Shown: positions 49,780-59,135, counted from the first letter of the stretch. The stretch is 64,000 nucleotides of DNA from Levilactobacillus fuyuanensis (GCF_003946395.1 NZ_RHNZ01000004.1:62001-126000), one strand, 5' to 3'. The notes: generated by a model not told the origin, from the sequence alone. Numbers and translations: made by a program.

Positions 49780-52578
49780 CTACTTTTCAGTCTTATCTGA
49801 ATCGGAAGCCTTAGGTGTTGCTTTAGCTTTCGTCTTAGAACGTGACCGTGACTTGCGGGGACGCCGTTTCTTCCGTTTGAATTGCATTGGCTTTTGGGCC
49901 GGAATGACAACTGAAAGCTTACCGAAGGAAGCTGCCATCAGTGGCAAGACAATGTTGAAGATGATTGCCGTGAAGACGGTAATCAGTGTCACAGCCGCCA
50001 ATGTTTGTGATTCGGCGGCTAGGAGACCGAGAACTCCAGCAATGATGATGAACAGTGAATGCCGCATCGTTTGACCGACTTCATGAATCCCTGGTAATAA
50101 CCAATCCAACAGGGGACCATCGTTTAATCGGAAGCTCAGCGCAAGTTGCGTAAGCTCGACAACAGCGAGAACTGTCAGTGGGATAAAGGTCAGCAGTGGC
50201 ACTTGCCAGTTGAATTCGTTGTTACCCGTTAACCAGCCCATGAGGACCTGCGTCAATTGGTAACCGGCGAATGCGGAAGCCAGGAAGGTTAAGAACCAGT
50301 AGGTGGCTTGCAGGATTGACCGACTGAACAAGATCAAGAGGAGTAACGTAATGCCAAAGACCAGCAGTAAGACGCGTGGTAAGTCGTGTTGGTATTGCGT
50401 TTGAATCGTACTCGTCACGACCGGTTGACCGCTAAACGTTAACGTCGCGTTCTTGAGAACAGTTCCGCGGAGTTGACTTTGGGTAACCTGCTTCAATTGT
50501 TGCAACGTCTTGGTGGTGTTCTTGGCGTTTGGCGCATCCTTTAACGTAATCGTCAGGTAAGTCGACTGGACCTTAGCGTCCGTGTAGTTTGCGAGTGATT
50601 GTTGGAAATCACCACTGGCAATCTGCATAGGGGAGAGGTAGAGGGATTTAGCCGCTTCAGAGGTTTGTAACCCACTGAGGTAAAGATAAATCTTGTTCAT
50701 CGACTTCTGCATGCTGGCAACTTGTTTCTTGGACGTTTTTAAACTGTCGCTCACGGCCTTGATTGATTCAGCGTAGTTGCTCAGGTTTGAGTGAGCGGCG
50801 CTGGCATCGGTATTGGCGGTGCTGACGGAGTTGGAGAGAGTGGTCAAGTCATTAACCGCAGTGTTCAACGTAGTATTGACTTCGTTGAGTTGGTTAATGT
50901 AACGCGTGATCCGCTTCGACGTGCTCGTGGTCCCAGCAGCCGTTGACCGACTCAGGGCAGCTTGGAGCGATGTTTGTAAGGTGCTACTGTCGCTCATCAA
51001 GGTGTTGGTCTGAGTGGTCAGTTTATCCAACCGTTTGACCTCGGCCTTAAGTGACTTTTGTTTTAAATTAGTACTGTCGGATTGCAGGTCGTTTCTGACC
51101 GTGCCAAGTTGACCGACAACGCCGGTGATGCTTTCGTTGATCGTACTTAATTGATTAGAAATGTAGTACTGCGTGATCGGTTGACCACCAGGTTGGGTAA
51201 CTGACGTGACGGAAGCGACACCAGGTTGGGCGCGGAGCTTCTTAGTCAGGTTATCCAATTGATAGAGTTGGTTTTGATTATCGAGACGTTGGTTAGTTGA
51301 GAGGTACAACGTGACTGGCGTTGCCTTCCCTTGACCGAAGTGCGCGCTTAATACCCGAGCACCCTGCACGGCTTGATTATTTGGAATGTCTTGAGCACTG
51401 TTGTAATTGAGATGTGTCCGGTTCGCAAACGTTATGGGAACGATCAAATACAGAACAACCGCAACGGCGATCCATGGTTGCCAAAGACCGAACTTCGTCA
51501 AGTGAGACCAAAGCTTGTGGTCCTTGAGACGTGGTCGCGTCTTCTTTGGCCAGAAGAGGCTGTTCCCCAGCATCCCTGTAAAGACAGGAACGAGGGTAAC
51601 ACTGGCAATACCAGTAATGGCAAAGCCAATTCCCAGCAGGCCATAGGCACGAATCGTGGAGAAGTCAAAGAGCATTAGACTACCAAAGGCAATCGTCAAG
51701 CTCAACGTACTAATCAGAATCCGATAACCCAAGTCGTTGACCACTTTAGTCGTGGCGGCTTGGTTATCGGCGCCATCATCGGTCAGATTCCGCAGTTCAC
51801 GGAAGAACCAGAAGCTGGTCAGTAACGTGAACAAGCTGATACCTAGTAGCAGGAAGATCGGCGTGTACTCGGAGTACGCGAAGTTCCAGTGGTAAGCCAA
51901 GTTGGTTGCGAGGGATAGCGTCGTGATATAACTAATTAGAATAGCTAAAAATGTAATAATTGGAGCAATAATCGACGCGAATAAAATCCCCATGGCAACC
52001 AACGCAATCAGTAAGGTCATCAGAATGACGACGAGCGTAAATGACGTAATGTGTTCATTGGCGGCATCACTGATGATCTCAGGACTCGTCACATAGGTGT
52101 TTAGGCCAATGGTCGAAATCTGAGTCTTGAGTTGTGACGCCATCTGGCGGACGGTCCCCTGATTATGGCTAACTTCCAACTGAACGATTTCCGTGGATTT
52201 ATCCTTGGAAAGCAGTTGCGGTTTGCTAGTCGGCGTATTCGTCATTGTGGTGATCTTTTGGACCCCATAATAATGCGAACGCTTCTGCAGTTCGGAAACG
52301 GTCTTGTTGACCGAAGCGAGTTGCTTATTGGTAAGGGCGCCGTCGGGGTTGTTAAAGACCGCGTTGACGGTATAGGTTCCGTTTAGGTTCCGCCCCCAAG
52401 TGTTCTTGAGTTGGGTCGCCTTGACGGGTTGACTCGTATTCGCCAATTGTGGTTGACCGTCATATTGAATGATGGTCTTGACATTTGGCAAGGTGACGAT
52501 GGCCGCAAAGACCACGACTAACCAGAATACGAGTGCAAAAATCCGGTTGTGGTGAAGCTTTCTTATCCGTTCTTGCAT
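49780..52578 (-). CDS. MMPL/RND-family membrane exporter
   Basis: A 932-residue membrane protein with two halves, each with one membrane segment, a large outside domain, and a bundle of five or six further segments. The large loop (about residues 410-680) is coiled coil and Ser/Thr/Leu-rich, like that of YdfJ/MmpL proteins. It likely exports lipids or hydrophobic compounds. The C-terminal tail is very basic (KRKKRRPRKSRSRSKTKAKA). The start at 52578 has a GAGGA site rather far upstream. Monocistronic. Confidence 0.9.
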   Translation of the reverse strand: MQERIRKLHHNRIFALVFWLVVVFAAIVTLPNVKTIIQYDGQPQLANTSQPVKATQLKNTWGRNLNGTYTVNAVFNNPDGALTNKQLASVNKTVSELQKRSHYYGVQKITTMTNTPTSKPQLLSKDKSTEIVQLEVSHNQGTVRQMASQLKTQISTIGLNTYVTSPEIISDAANEHITSFTLVVILMTLLIALVAMGILFASIIAPIITFLAILISYITTLSLATNLAYHWNFAYSEYTPIFLLLGISLFTLLTSFWFFRELRNLTDDGADNQAATTKVVNDLGYRILISTLSLTIAFGSLMLFDFSTIRAYGLLGIGFAITGIASVTLVPVFTGMLGNSLFWPKKTRPRLKDHKLWSHLTKFGLWQPWIAVAVVLYLIVPITFANRTHLNYNSAQDIPNNQAVQGARVLSAHFGQGKATPVTLYLSTNQRLDNQNQLYQLDNLTKKLRAQPGVASVTSVTQPGGQPITQYYISNQLSTINESITGVVGQLGTVRNDLQSDSTNLKQKSLKAEVKRLDKLTTQTNTLMSDSSTLQTSLQAALSRSTAAGTTSTSKRITRYINQLNEVNTTLNTAVNDLTTLSNSVSTANTDASAAHSNLSNYAESIKAVSDSLKTSKKQVASMQKSMNKIYLYLSGLQTSEAAKSLYLSPMQIASGDFQQSLANYTDAKVQSTYLTITLKDAPNAKNTTKTLQQLKQVTQSQLRGTVLKNATLTFSGQPVVTSTIQTQYQHDLPRVLLLVFGITLLLLILFSRSILQATYWFLTFLASAFAGYQLTQVLMGWLTGNNEFNWQVPLLTFIPLTVLAVVELTQLALSFRLNDGPLLDWLLPGIHEVGQTMRHSLFIIIAGVLGLLAAESQTLAAVTLITVFTAIIFNIVLPLMAASFGKLSVVIPAQKPMQFKRKKRRPRKSRSRSKTKAKATPKASDSDKTEK

Positions 52579-52782
52579 ATGTAGTCTGAGTCCTCTCTAT
52601 CTAATCAATTTCCCGCCGTGCAAGCAGGGTGCAGTTCATGTATAATTCTACCATATTGGGGTGGATTCGGGCTGTTTTCGGCGTTATTTAACAAAGTTTA
52701 AGAAAGCCTTATGGTTGACTCCCACAACCATTGCGGTAAAGTAGAAGTCCTTATAACTAACTAAAAGAAAGAACGTGAATCC

Positions 52783-53019
52783 ATGACAAAGCACCATCAA
52801 GCCTACCAGAGCCCCTACGCAGCCATGTTGACGCCTGACCGATTCGACTTGGCCCTCAAGCTAGCGGCCCAGTATCACCTCGATGCCAGCCAGATTATGT
52901 TTGCTTATTTAGAGATTACGGCAAATGCTGCCGAACCGGCAAAGAACGTTACCGATCGCCAAAAAGAAATCGATGAGCGGTTCCAAGCCTTCTTAGAAGA
53001 TGCGGCCAAGCCACTTTAA
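52783..53019 (+). CDS. Small soluble helical protein, unknown function
   Basis: A 78-residue protein (MTKHHQAYQSPYAAMLTPDR start), mostly helical with an acidic C-terminus (ERFQAFLEDAAKPL). AAAGAAAG is the only ribosome site before the ATG. No family is recognised. It is monocistronic, divergent from the MMPL gene. Confidence 0.65.
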   Translation: MTKHHQAYQSPYAAMLTPDRFDLALKLAAQYHLDASQIMFAYLEITANAAEPAKNVTDRQKEIDERFQAFLEDAAKPL

Positions 53020-53320
53020 TTGCCGTTTCAGTTGTTTTCACGTAAACTTAATTAACTAGATTAACCTTGTTGGCAACAATAATTGCATATATAAATTCAT
53101 GGTTTGTGTTGTCGTGACTAGTGTAAGTAGAGCGTATTGATGCCACAACTGCATGGTTAGCAATTAGCGTTGCCGAAGAAGGCCAGAGGTGTTGTGACCG
53201 TGCAATTTGTGATCTATATCTAAGATCAGTGCGGCGTAGTAACTGGACATCTTTTAGTAGATATTAATCGGGCCAATGACTAGTAGCTTGGGTTACCTTT
53301 GCTTGTGATGGTTCAAGCTG
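53020..53320. other. Non-coding region upstream of repeat copy D
   Basis: AT-rich, with no reading frame with a ribosome site. I see no terminator for the 52783 gene. The whole gap to the next gene is 560 bases, the largest after the 19 kb and 60 kb gaps, and like those it holds a structured repeat. Confidence 0.4.
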
Positions 53321-53511
53321 TGTAAGCCGTGAGGGTGGTGAAAATTGCCTTAACTGTGGGAATGTTCTTAGCGGCGGGCTATGCCACTTAGAACATTGGT
53401 GGGTTTGAAACTCGGTTCTCAGAGGTTCGAACCCAAGTCTGGAGAACGTACTGTGGCTCCGGACGGTCCGCCCTCAGTGGCCCAGGCGATTTTCACCACC
53501 CGGTAAGGCGC
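53321..53511 (+). repeat. Structured intergenic repeat, subfamily 1, copy D
   Basis: About 191 nt, plus strand from TGTAAGCCGTGAGGG to CCGGTAAGGCGC. The outer stem pairs GGGTGGTGAAAATTGCC with GGCGATTTTCACCACCC. Hairpin 1 is at 53361-53397 (AATGTTCTTAG...CTTAGAACATT), hairpin 2 pairs GGGTTTGAA with TTCGAACCC, hairpin 3 pairs TCTGGAG with CTCCGGA. It is upstream of the choloylglycine hydrolase gene in the same direction, ending 70 bases before its start. Confidence 0.85.
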
Positions 53512-53581
53512 AGTTAATATCAATCATGACTATTTTAAACTAACGTCACTCAATTGATTAAGGAAAAGGAGGGTATTTGCC

Positions 53582-54559
53582 ATGTGTACCAGTATCTTAC
53601 AAATTGCCAAGGATGGCAGTCACATCCTAGCGCGGACCATGGACTGGCATGCGCTCTATGTCCAGCCGTTGTTCGTGCCGCGTGGCTTTCAGTGGCAGAG
53701 TGTCTTTGACAATCACTGGCACACCAACCGCTACGCCTTGATCGGCGGCGGGGGGGCTCACCATAACGAAATCGACGTGTCCGATGGTGTCAACGAGATG
53801 GGATTGAGCGTGCAGAAGTTGACGTTTGCCAACGGTTCCCAGCTGGTCGAGAAGCCTACGCCTGGTCAAGTTCACTTGGCACCGTACGAATTTTCCTTTT
53901 ACCTGCTGGCGAACTTCGCCTCTGTAGCCGATATTGAAGCGCACCTTGATGAAATCCAGCTGATGAGTGGCGCATATGCCGTGAATAATATCGGCGACTC
54001 CGAATTACACTTTGCCGTGGTCGACCGTACCGGCCGGACCGTGGTGATTGAGCCGACCCACTTTCCCATGCGTGTTCGCGAGAATCCGTTGGGTGTGGTT
54101 ACCAACAGCAAGGACTTTGAGTTGCAGCTTGAACGTCTCGGTCAGTACGTCAACTATACCGATGACTTCGAAGCTGGGACGGTGCCGCTGAACGAGCCCC
54201 ACGTCACGACCGGCCGTTTCTCCGGTAAGCCGGTGCCTAGTGGGTCCTTTACTCCTGGTGGTCGATTCGTCCGAGCAGCCTATTACAAGGAACGCGCCGA
54301 CCTTCCAGCCGATGAGAACGAGGGTATTATCAGCGCGTGGCATCTGCTAGATAGCGTGGCGGTACCCAAGAGCCACCGTTATCGGCCGACCTACTCCGTC
54401 TACCGCGCGGCGACCTGTAGCGAATCGCTGACGTATTACTTCCAACCGTACAATCGCTTGGATGTGGTCCAGCTGAAATTAACACCGGAAATGCTAACGT
54501 GGACGGAACCAAAATTCTATGAGGTCTCCAACCAACTTAGTGTGACGTCTTTAAATTAG
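53582..54559 (+). CDS. Choloylglycine hydrolase family protein (bile salt hydrolase / penicillin V acylase)
   Basis: Cleaves amide bonds in bile salts or N-acyl lactones/penicillin V; 325 residues, typical length. The Ntn nucleophile Cys2 follows Met1 directly (MCTSILQIA), so removal of the methionine frees it. Other catalytic residues are Arg18 and Asp21 (ARTMDWH), Asn in AYAVNNIGD and NSKDFELQL, and Arg in GRFVRAAY. The residue following the active site and loop lengths would decide between bile salts and penicillin V, which I cannot do by eye. Start by AAGGAGGG. Confidence 0.92.
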   Translation: MCTSILQIAKDGSHILARTMDWHALYVQPLFVPRGFQWQSVFDNHWHTNRYALIGGGGAHHNEIDVSDGVNEMGLSVQKLTFANGSQLVEKPTPGQVHLAPYEFSFYLLANFASVADIEAHLDEIQLMSGAYAVNNIGDSELHFAVVDRTGRTVVIEPTHFPMRVRENPLGVVTNSKDFELQLERLGQYVNYTDDFEAGTVPLNEPHVTTGRFSGKPVPSGSFTPGGRFVRAAYYKERADLPADENEGIISAWHLLDSVAVPKSHRYRPTYSVYRAATCSESLTYYFQPYNRLDVVQLKLTPEMLTWTEPKFYEVSNQLSVTSLN

Positions 54560-54574
54560 AATAGTGCGACATGA

Positions 54575-54663
54575 GGCGGTTAGCTAGCGAGTATTAACGT
54601 CGATTTCTGGAAAATCCAGGGCCTTGATTTTCCAGAAATCGGGGTTAAGCGGAACTAGCTGCC
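54575..54663. repeat. Long perfect hairpin downstream of the choloylglycine hydrolase gene
   Basis: A 16-base-pair perfect stem CGATTTCTGGAAAATC / GATTTTCCAGAAATCG (54601-54641) with a nine-base loop, extended outward by TTAAC/GTTAA and AGCTAG/CTAGCT. It lies 16 bases past the stop codon. No T-run follows, so it is not a standard terminator. Confidence 0.75.
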
Positions 54664-54701
54664 TTGTGGAACACGTTTCGGCAATATAAACTTGAGTATA
54701 G

Positions 54702-54735
54702 AAAAGGTGTGATGATTTCTGTCATCGCACCTTTT
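54702..54735. terminator. Bidirectional terminator between converging genes
   Basis: AAAAGGTGTGATGA pairs with TCATCGCACCTTTT (one G:T) around TTTCTG. It stops the YdcF-like gene (minus) and could stop the hydrolase transcript (plus). Confidence 0.88.
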
Positions 54736-54739
54736 GTAA

Positions 54740-55726
54740 TTACGCCAGCATCCACAACAAGTTCGTTGCGACCATGCCAATCAGCACACCCCGGTGGATT
54801 CGGGGATGTAGCATAATCAGCGCCAGAAATTCACGGGCCCACCCAACCGGCAGGTAGCCGAGGCGTGTTGACGCCGGGTAGCCCCCCACGTGTAAGCGGA
54901 GGTGTTGTGCGAGTAGGCGCGTGCGAAAGAGATGATAGCCGTTGGTGACTAGCACGACCCGGCCACCCTGATTGGGCAGTCGCCACCAGAGTCGTTGGCT
55001 GTTCAGCAGATTGGTTCGTGTATTAGTAGCCGCAGTCTCTTGAACAATTAGCTCGGCCGGATAGCCGTGACGCTCCAGGTAGTCGGCCATGGCCGCGGCC
55101 TCACTGGTCGTTTCATCCGGTCCCTGACCACCGCTGACAATTAGCGTCACCGGGTGATCCTGCCGGTTGGCAAAGGCGAGAGCGGTGTCGAGCCGTGCGC
55201 CTAACACGCGGCCAATCTGATTGCCATTTAGCAGGCCGGCTCCTAGAATCACGAGGGTGTCGGCGTGCCGGGCACGAAAGCAGATGGCGCGTAGGTAGCC
55301 CACGATGCTGGCCGCAAAGAGGATGCCCAGGTAGAGGCTGAAGGCGGGAATGAAACTCAGCCATGGCCAAATGGTATCGTTGAAGGTGCCGTGGCTCACG
55401 GCATACAGCCAGGCACCACCCAGGAACAGCCAAATCCAGATGCCGGCGATGAGCCCCAACGTCAGTCGTTCCCGTTTGCGGACGACCAGGCTGGGGGTGC
55501 CAATGATTAGAAGCAGTGTGAAGAGGCTCCAAGCACCGATGGCTAAAATAATGAGCTTGCCCAAACCTGCCAGTGGCGCCGCCCAGGGATGAGGAGATAG
55601 GGTGGCAAATAAGGTGATTAAGCCCCCACCCAGCACGGTGATCACCGCACTGGCCAGACCGTGGGGGTCCCAAATAGTCAGTAAAATAATTAAAAAGATT
55701 ATAGCGGCACTGGCACTTAGTAACAT
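54740..55726 (-). CDS. YdcF/SanA-family membrane protein (DUF218)
   Basis: A 328-residue protein. About five membrane segments fill residues 1-145. The DUF218 domain follows: DTLVILGAGL, ARLDTALAFA, IVSGGQGPDETTSEAAAMAD and ATNTRTNLLNS are the conserved boxes of the YdcF/ElyC group, which is linked to envelope polymer metabolism in other bacteria. A final hydrophobic segment ends the protein. No role here is proven. Divergent from the glucosaminidase gene at 55843. Confidence 0.9.
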   Translation of the reverse strand: MLLSASAAIIFLIILLTIWDPHGLASAVITVLGGGLITLFATLSPHPWAAPLAGLGKLIILAIGAWSLFTLLLIIGTPSLVVRKRERLTLGLIAGIWIWLFLGGAWLYAVSHGTFNDTIWPWLSFIPAFSLYLGILFAASIVGYLRAICFRARHADTLVILGAGLLNGNQIGRVLGARLDTALAFANRQDHPVTLIVSGGQGPDETTSEAAAMADYLERHGYPAELIVQETAATNTRTNLLNSQRLWWRLPNQGGRVVLVTNGYHLFRTRLLAQHLRLHVGGYPASTRLGYLPVGWAREFLALIMLHPRIHRGVLIGMVATNLLWMLA

Positions 55727-55842
55727 AGTGATCTCCTTTCTGGGTAAAGTTTAAGTTTTGTTGAGGGTTTGGATAATTAATTCCATCTAACGAAAAACTC
55801 GTTATAATTGAGAACATTATAACTGAGATTGGAGGAATCCGG

Positions 55843-56466
55843 GTGCCTAAGCGTCGAAGAACGAAAAGAAAATCGAGTCATAATCCCGCGACAGCTACCT
55901 GGATCTTCGTCATGGTCCTGTTGGTTCTCGGTGGCGCGCTGTTAGTGCGCGGTAAGATCAAGACCGATATTCAAGCTCAGCGCATTGAGCAGACGGATAC
56001 AGGCGCGACCGATAACGAGACGGCCGCACAGAAGAAATTCATCGCGAAGATGGCGAAACCAGCGGTCAGAGTTTACCGGCAGAATGGGCAAGTCTTGCCC
56101 AGCATCGTCATTGCTCAAGCCATTCTGGAATCCAGTTGGGGAACATCGGGTCTGTTCCGACAGGCCAACAACCCGTTTGGGGTGAAGGGCAGCTACGAGG
56201 GTAAGTCCAAGTCGTTTTGGACGAACGAATACGTCAACGGCAAGAAGATTTCAGTACGGGCTAACTTTCGGGATTATCCGAACCTAACGGCGGCAATCTT
56301 GGATCACGATGCGTTGCTCAAGCGGAGTTACTTCAAGCAAACGGTGACGGACTACAAGACGGCGGCCAAGCTATTGCAGAACAACGGGTACGCTACTGAT
56401 CCAAGCTATGCCAAGAAGTTGACGAACTTGATTGCTACTTACAATTTAAATGATTATGACACTTAA
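55843..56466 (+). CDS. Membrane-anchored glucosaminidase (GH73)
   Basis: Cleaves the glycan strands of peptidoglycan. 207 residues: a basic start (MPKRRRTKRKSSHN), one membrane segment (FVMVLLVLGGALLV), then the GH73 domain. The catalytic glutamate is in AILESSWG, followed by NNPFGVKGSYEGKS, a typical GH73 box. No repeat domain is present, so the membrane anchor keeps it in place. It begins with a GTG that has a GGAGGAATCCGG site. It ends at a strong hairpin. Confidence 0.92.
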   Translation: MPKRRRTKRKSSHNPATATWIFVMVLLVLGGALLVRGKIKTDIQAQRIEQTDTGATDNETAAQKKFIAKMAKPAVRVYRQNGQVLPSIVIAQAILESSWGTSGLFRQANNPFGVKGSYEGKSKSFWTNEYVNGKKISVRANFRDYPNLTAAILDHDALLKRSYFKQTVTDYKTAAKLLQNNGYATDPSYAKKLTNLIATYNLNDYDT

Positions 56467-56476
56467 ATGAGATAAC

Positions 56477-56519
56477 AAACGAGGCAGTACCGGCATTGAC
56501 GCTGGTACTGCCTCGTTTG
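56477..56519. terminator. Hairpin between converging glucosaminidase and beta-lactamase-fold genes
   Basis: CAAACGAGGCAGTACC pairs with GGTACTGCCTCGTTTG, a 16-base-pair stem. The T-tail is short on the plus side, so it ends transcription less typically, but its place between stop codons favours a terminator. Confidence 0.75.
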
Positions 56520-56601
56520 ACGTTACTTACCAAATGAATTGGCATCCTTCAAGTTACCGATACCTAACGCATTAACCGCCATAAGTAGGGCATATGATGC
56601 G

Positions 56602-57921
56602 TTAGTTTTCGTTGTAGTACCGTGCGAGATCGTAGAGCGTTTTAGCCAGATTGTCCATCGGCATGGTTGGCGCCTGGTTGGCAAAGAGGATGACGCCGGA
56701 TTTATTACCTTCCGATCCGTACAGCACAGTTTCGTAGCCCGCACCGCTGAGGGTCCCGCGAACGCGTTTCATACTGTGGCTATAGTGATACAATCCACCG
56801 GCATAGTTCAACTTGTAGTCGTTGGAGAGGTCGTAATATTGATTAGTTGTCAGAATCTTGCCATTGCGTAGGCCCTGCTGAATCTTGTAGTAGTCGGCTG
56901 GTGTCGAGTAGTAATTACCTGCACCGAGTAGCGAGGACACTAATTTCTGTGAGGCATTGTTAGAGTTGTAGCTCTTACCGTTGGCGTAACTGTACCCGTT
57001 AGCGATGGAACCGCTACGGGGCAGGTTATTCCACGAGTAAGTGTTCTTCAAGCCAAGTGGTGCGATGATCCGCTTCTGAACCAGTTGATCGTAGGTCTGG
57101 CCGGTCACCTTTGAGGCGACCCCAGCGAGTAGGGTAAAGTTGGCGTTGGTGTAGTTGAAGCTCCCATTACTGCCAACCTTGAGCTGATTCAACGTATAGT
57201 TGATCTCAGCAGACTGTGAGGTGAGGACACTGCTAGGTGTCGATTCATCCATGTCGATGCCTGAACGTTGGTTGAGTAGCTGGCGGAGCGTGATCTTACT
57301 ACTGTTCTTGACGCCCGGGTAGTACTGACTGAGCTTGTTGTTCAGCGACAGCTTGCCTTGTCCGGCAAGTTGCACGATGAGCGCACCGGTCATCACCTTC
57401 TGAAGTGAGGCGATGGGGTAGATGGTGTCGGCTGCGTTCAGCGTCTTAGTAGCCGCATCGGCATAGCCAACACTGACGTTGCTGGCGCCGTTGGCATAGT
57501 TATTGAACAGCATGGCGCGGCCTTGGAAGTGGGCGTTGTTCAGGAGAACCTTCGCATTTTGACTGCGACTGAACTTCTGCAGCGCCCGCACGTCGACCCA
57601 GCCAATGGTCTTCCCGTACCAGGAGAACTTGGCGAATTGCACACCATTCGAGAGGGTCGCCACCTGGCTGACCTTTACGAACCGATGTTGCCAGTTCTTA
57701 CCACTAGCGTCACGGGTCTTAGCCGACCGCTGGGTGTAGTAGGGTGCGTAATAGTAGATGCCGTCGTTACGGCTACTTTGATTGACGAAACGTGCGTTGT
57801 AACTGGTGTTGGTCGTGCTCTTGATCCCCAGATAGCTGCTAGCGTCGGCGGAAATTGTCGGCAGGCTACCAGCAAACGCACACGCGAGAGTTAACCCCAA
57901 AATTGTCACAATTTTCTTCAA
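56602..57921 (-). CDS. Secreted serine hydrolase of the beta-lactamase/D,D-peptidase fold
   Basis: A 439-residue protein with a signal peptide (MKKIVTILGLTLACAFAGSL) and a TTG start at 57921. Residues about 45-110 form a GW-like wall-binding module ending KTIGWVDVRALQ. Then comes the class C beta-lactamase-like domain: SLQK (nucleophile and lysine), YTN as the tyrosine box, and a C-terminal GAGYET segment in place of a KTG. Such enzymes in lactobacilli are D,D-carboxypeptidase or esterase type; activity is not certain. It is related in plan but not in family to the pair at 30887 and 32372. Confidence 0.87.
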   Translation of the reverse strand: MKKIVTILGLTLACAFAGSLPTISADASSYLGIKSTTNTSYNARFVNQSSRNDGIYYYAPYYTQRSAKTRDASGKNWQHRFVKVSQVATLSNGVQFAKFSWYGKTIGWVDVRALQKFSRSQNAKVLLNNAHFQGRAMLFNNYANGASNVSVGYADAATKTLNAADTIYPIASLQKVMTGALIVQLAGQGKLSLNNKLSQYYPGVKNSSKITLRQLLNQRSGIDMDESTPSSVLTSQSAEINYTLNQLKVGSNGSFNYTNANFTLLAGVASKVTGQTYDQLVQKRIIAPLGLKNTYSWNNLPRSGSIANGYSYANGKSYNSNNASQKLVSSLLGAGNYYSTPADYYKIQQGLRNGKILTTNQYYDLSNDYKLNYAGGLYHYSHSMKRVRGTLSGAGYETVLYGSEGNKSGVILFANQAPTMPMDNLAKTLYDLARYYNEN

Positions 57922-58310
57922 AATTTATCATCCATTCCCTAAAAGTCGGTCTAAGTTTCCCCAAATGCCAGTCCCATATTAACGCGCTCCGGTTATATTT
58001 TCAATCGTTTATTTCATGAACGAGTTAAGCAAGCTAACTAACCTGTTAATTAGTTGTGGGGCAAAGCAAATAAATGAGTCGCAAGTTAAGGGGGAATGTG
58101 GTAAACTTATCCAGATAAAAATAAGTTTATAATTGATGGCGATGCAAGCGGCTAGTGCGTTTTGACTCGTTTTCGATTGCTGAGCATCGGTGTGTTTACT
58201 TATTTTTTGTTGAACTGACTGGTCCAAATGGTCACGATAGTTGTGGCTGTTAATGGATTGACGGCAGAAACAATCTTAATAACTTTCAAGCTAAGGAGCT
58301 GAAGCTAGCG
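57922..58310. other. Divergent intergenic region, no gene seen
   Basis: About 390 bases. A 72-codon minus-strand frame (58009-58227) has no ribosome site and an unusual composition, so I reject it. Inverted pieces such as CTAACTA...TTAATTAG and GATGC...GCATC are present. I searched for a yybP-ykoY (manganese) motif, which often precedes terC-like genes, and did not see it. Confidence 0.45.
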
Positions 58311-59099
58311 TTGTTACACTTTTTAGGCCAAATGTATGGCCCATTCTTTGATCTTCATAACTGGGAAACCGTGATTACTTCTGGTAATGACTGGCTGATT
58401 ATCTTCTCACTGGTACTGATTGAGTGCCTGTTGTCCGTCGATAACGCCGTGGTTCTTGCCGCGCAAACGCAATCGTTACCGACCCGTAAGCAACAGGAAG
58501 AATCCCTGTTCTACGGTATCTGGGGGGCGTATATCTTCCGGTTCATCATCATTGGGCTGGGGGTATACCTCATTAATTTCTGGGAAATTAAGGTCGTTGG
58601 GGCACTCTATCTGGTCTTCCTGGTCTTCCAATACTTCAGTAAAACGCGGGTCAAGCACACGCGTAAGTTGGTTAAGGATAAAAAGAAGCGGCTCTTACCG
58701 TTGTTCTGGTCCGTTGTGATGCAGATCGAAATGATGGACATCATCTTCTCCGTGGACTCCGTGTTGGCTTCACTGGCCATCTCCAACAATCCGGTCATCG
58801 TGTTGATTGGGGGCTTGATTGGGATCCTCGCTATGCGGGGTGTCGCTGAGGTGATCATGAAACTCATGCGGCGGATTCCGGAGCTGGAACCAATGGCGTA
58901 CATCTTGATTGGCTTGATTGCCGTTAAGCTGTTCATCTCGATTCCCGCTATCGACATCGAAATTCCGGCAACCATATTCGGAATTATCGTGATCGGCGCC
59001 ATTATCTTAACGTTGATCATTCATGCAATCCGCAAGCGGCGGCAGCCACAAGCCAAGGCTGAGGACGATAAGAAGCCATCGCATTCAACTGAATCTTAA
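58311..59099 (+). CDS. TerC-family integral membrane protein
   Basis: A 262-residue protein with seven or so membrane segments. The TerC boxes are clear: LVLIECLLSVDNAVVLAAQT (with the acidic pair), and later MDIIFSVDSVLASLAISNN. Members of this family act in manganese export or metal loading of secreted enzymes in Bacillus (YkoY/MeeF type). LtaS needs manganese, so a link is conceivable but unproven. The start is a TTG with AAGGAG 12 bases upstream; ATG seven codons later is an alternative. Confidence 0.9.
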   Translation: MLHFLGQMYGPFFDLHNWETVITSGNDWLIIFSLVLIECLLSVDNAVVLAAQTQSLPTRKQQEESLFYGIWGAYIFRFIIIGLGVYLINFWEIKVVGALYLVFLVFQYFSKTRVKHTRKLVKDKKKRLLPLFWSVVMQIEMMDIIFSVDSVLASLAISNNPVIVLIGGLIGILAMRGVAEVIMKLMRRIPELEPMAYILIGLIAVKLFISIPAIDIEIPATIFGIIVIGAIILTLIIHAIRKRRQPQAKAEDDKKPSHSTES

Positions 59100-59106
59100 T
59101 AGACGT

Positions 59107-59135
59107 GGACCTGAGATTAATTCTCGGGTCCTTTT
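59107..59135 (+). terminator. Terminator of the terC-like gene
   Basis: GGACCTGAG pairs with CTCGGGTCC (one G:T) and is followed by TTTTTATT. Confidence 0.88.

Noticed and set aside
58009-58227. Minus-strand frame of 72 codons between the beta-lactamase-fold and terC genes
   Set aside because: No ribosome site, mixed composition with Cys/Ile/Ser runs, and it lies in a typical divergent promoter region.
58100-58310. yybP-ykoY manganese riboswitch before the terC-like gene
   Set aside because: The family often carries one, but the conserved loop sequences are not visible here.
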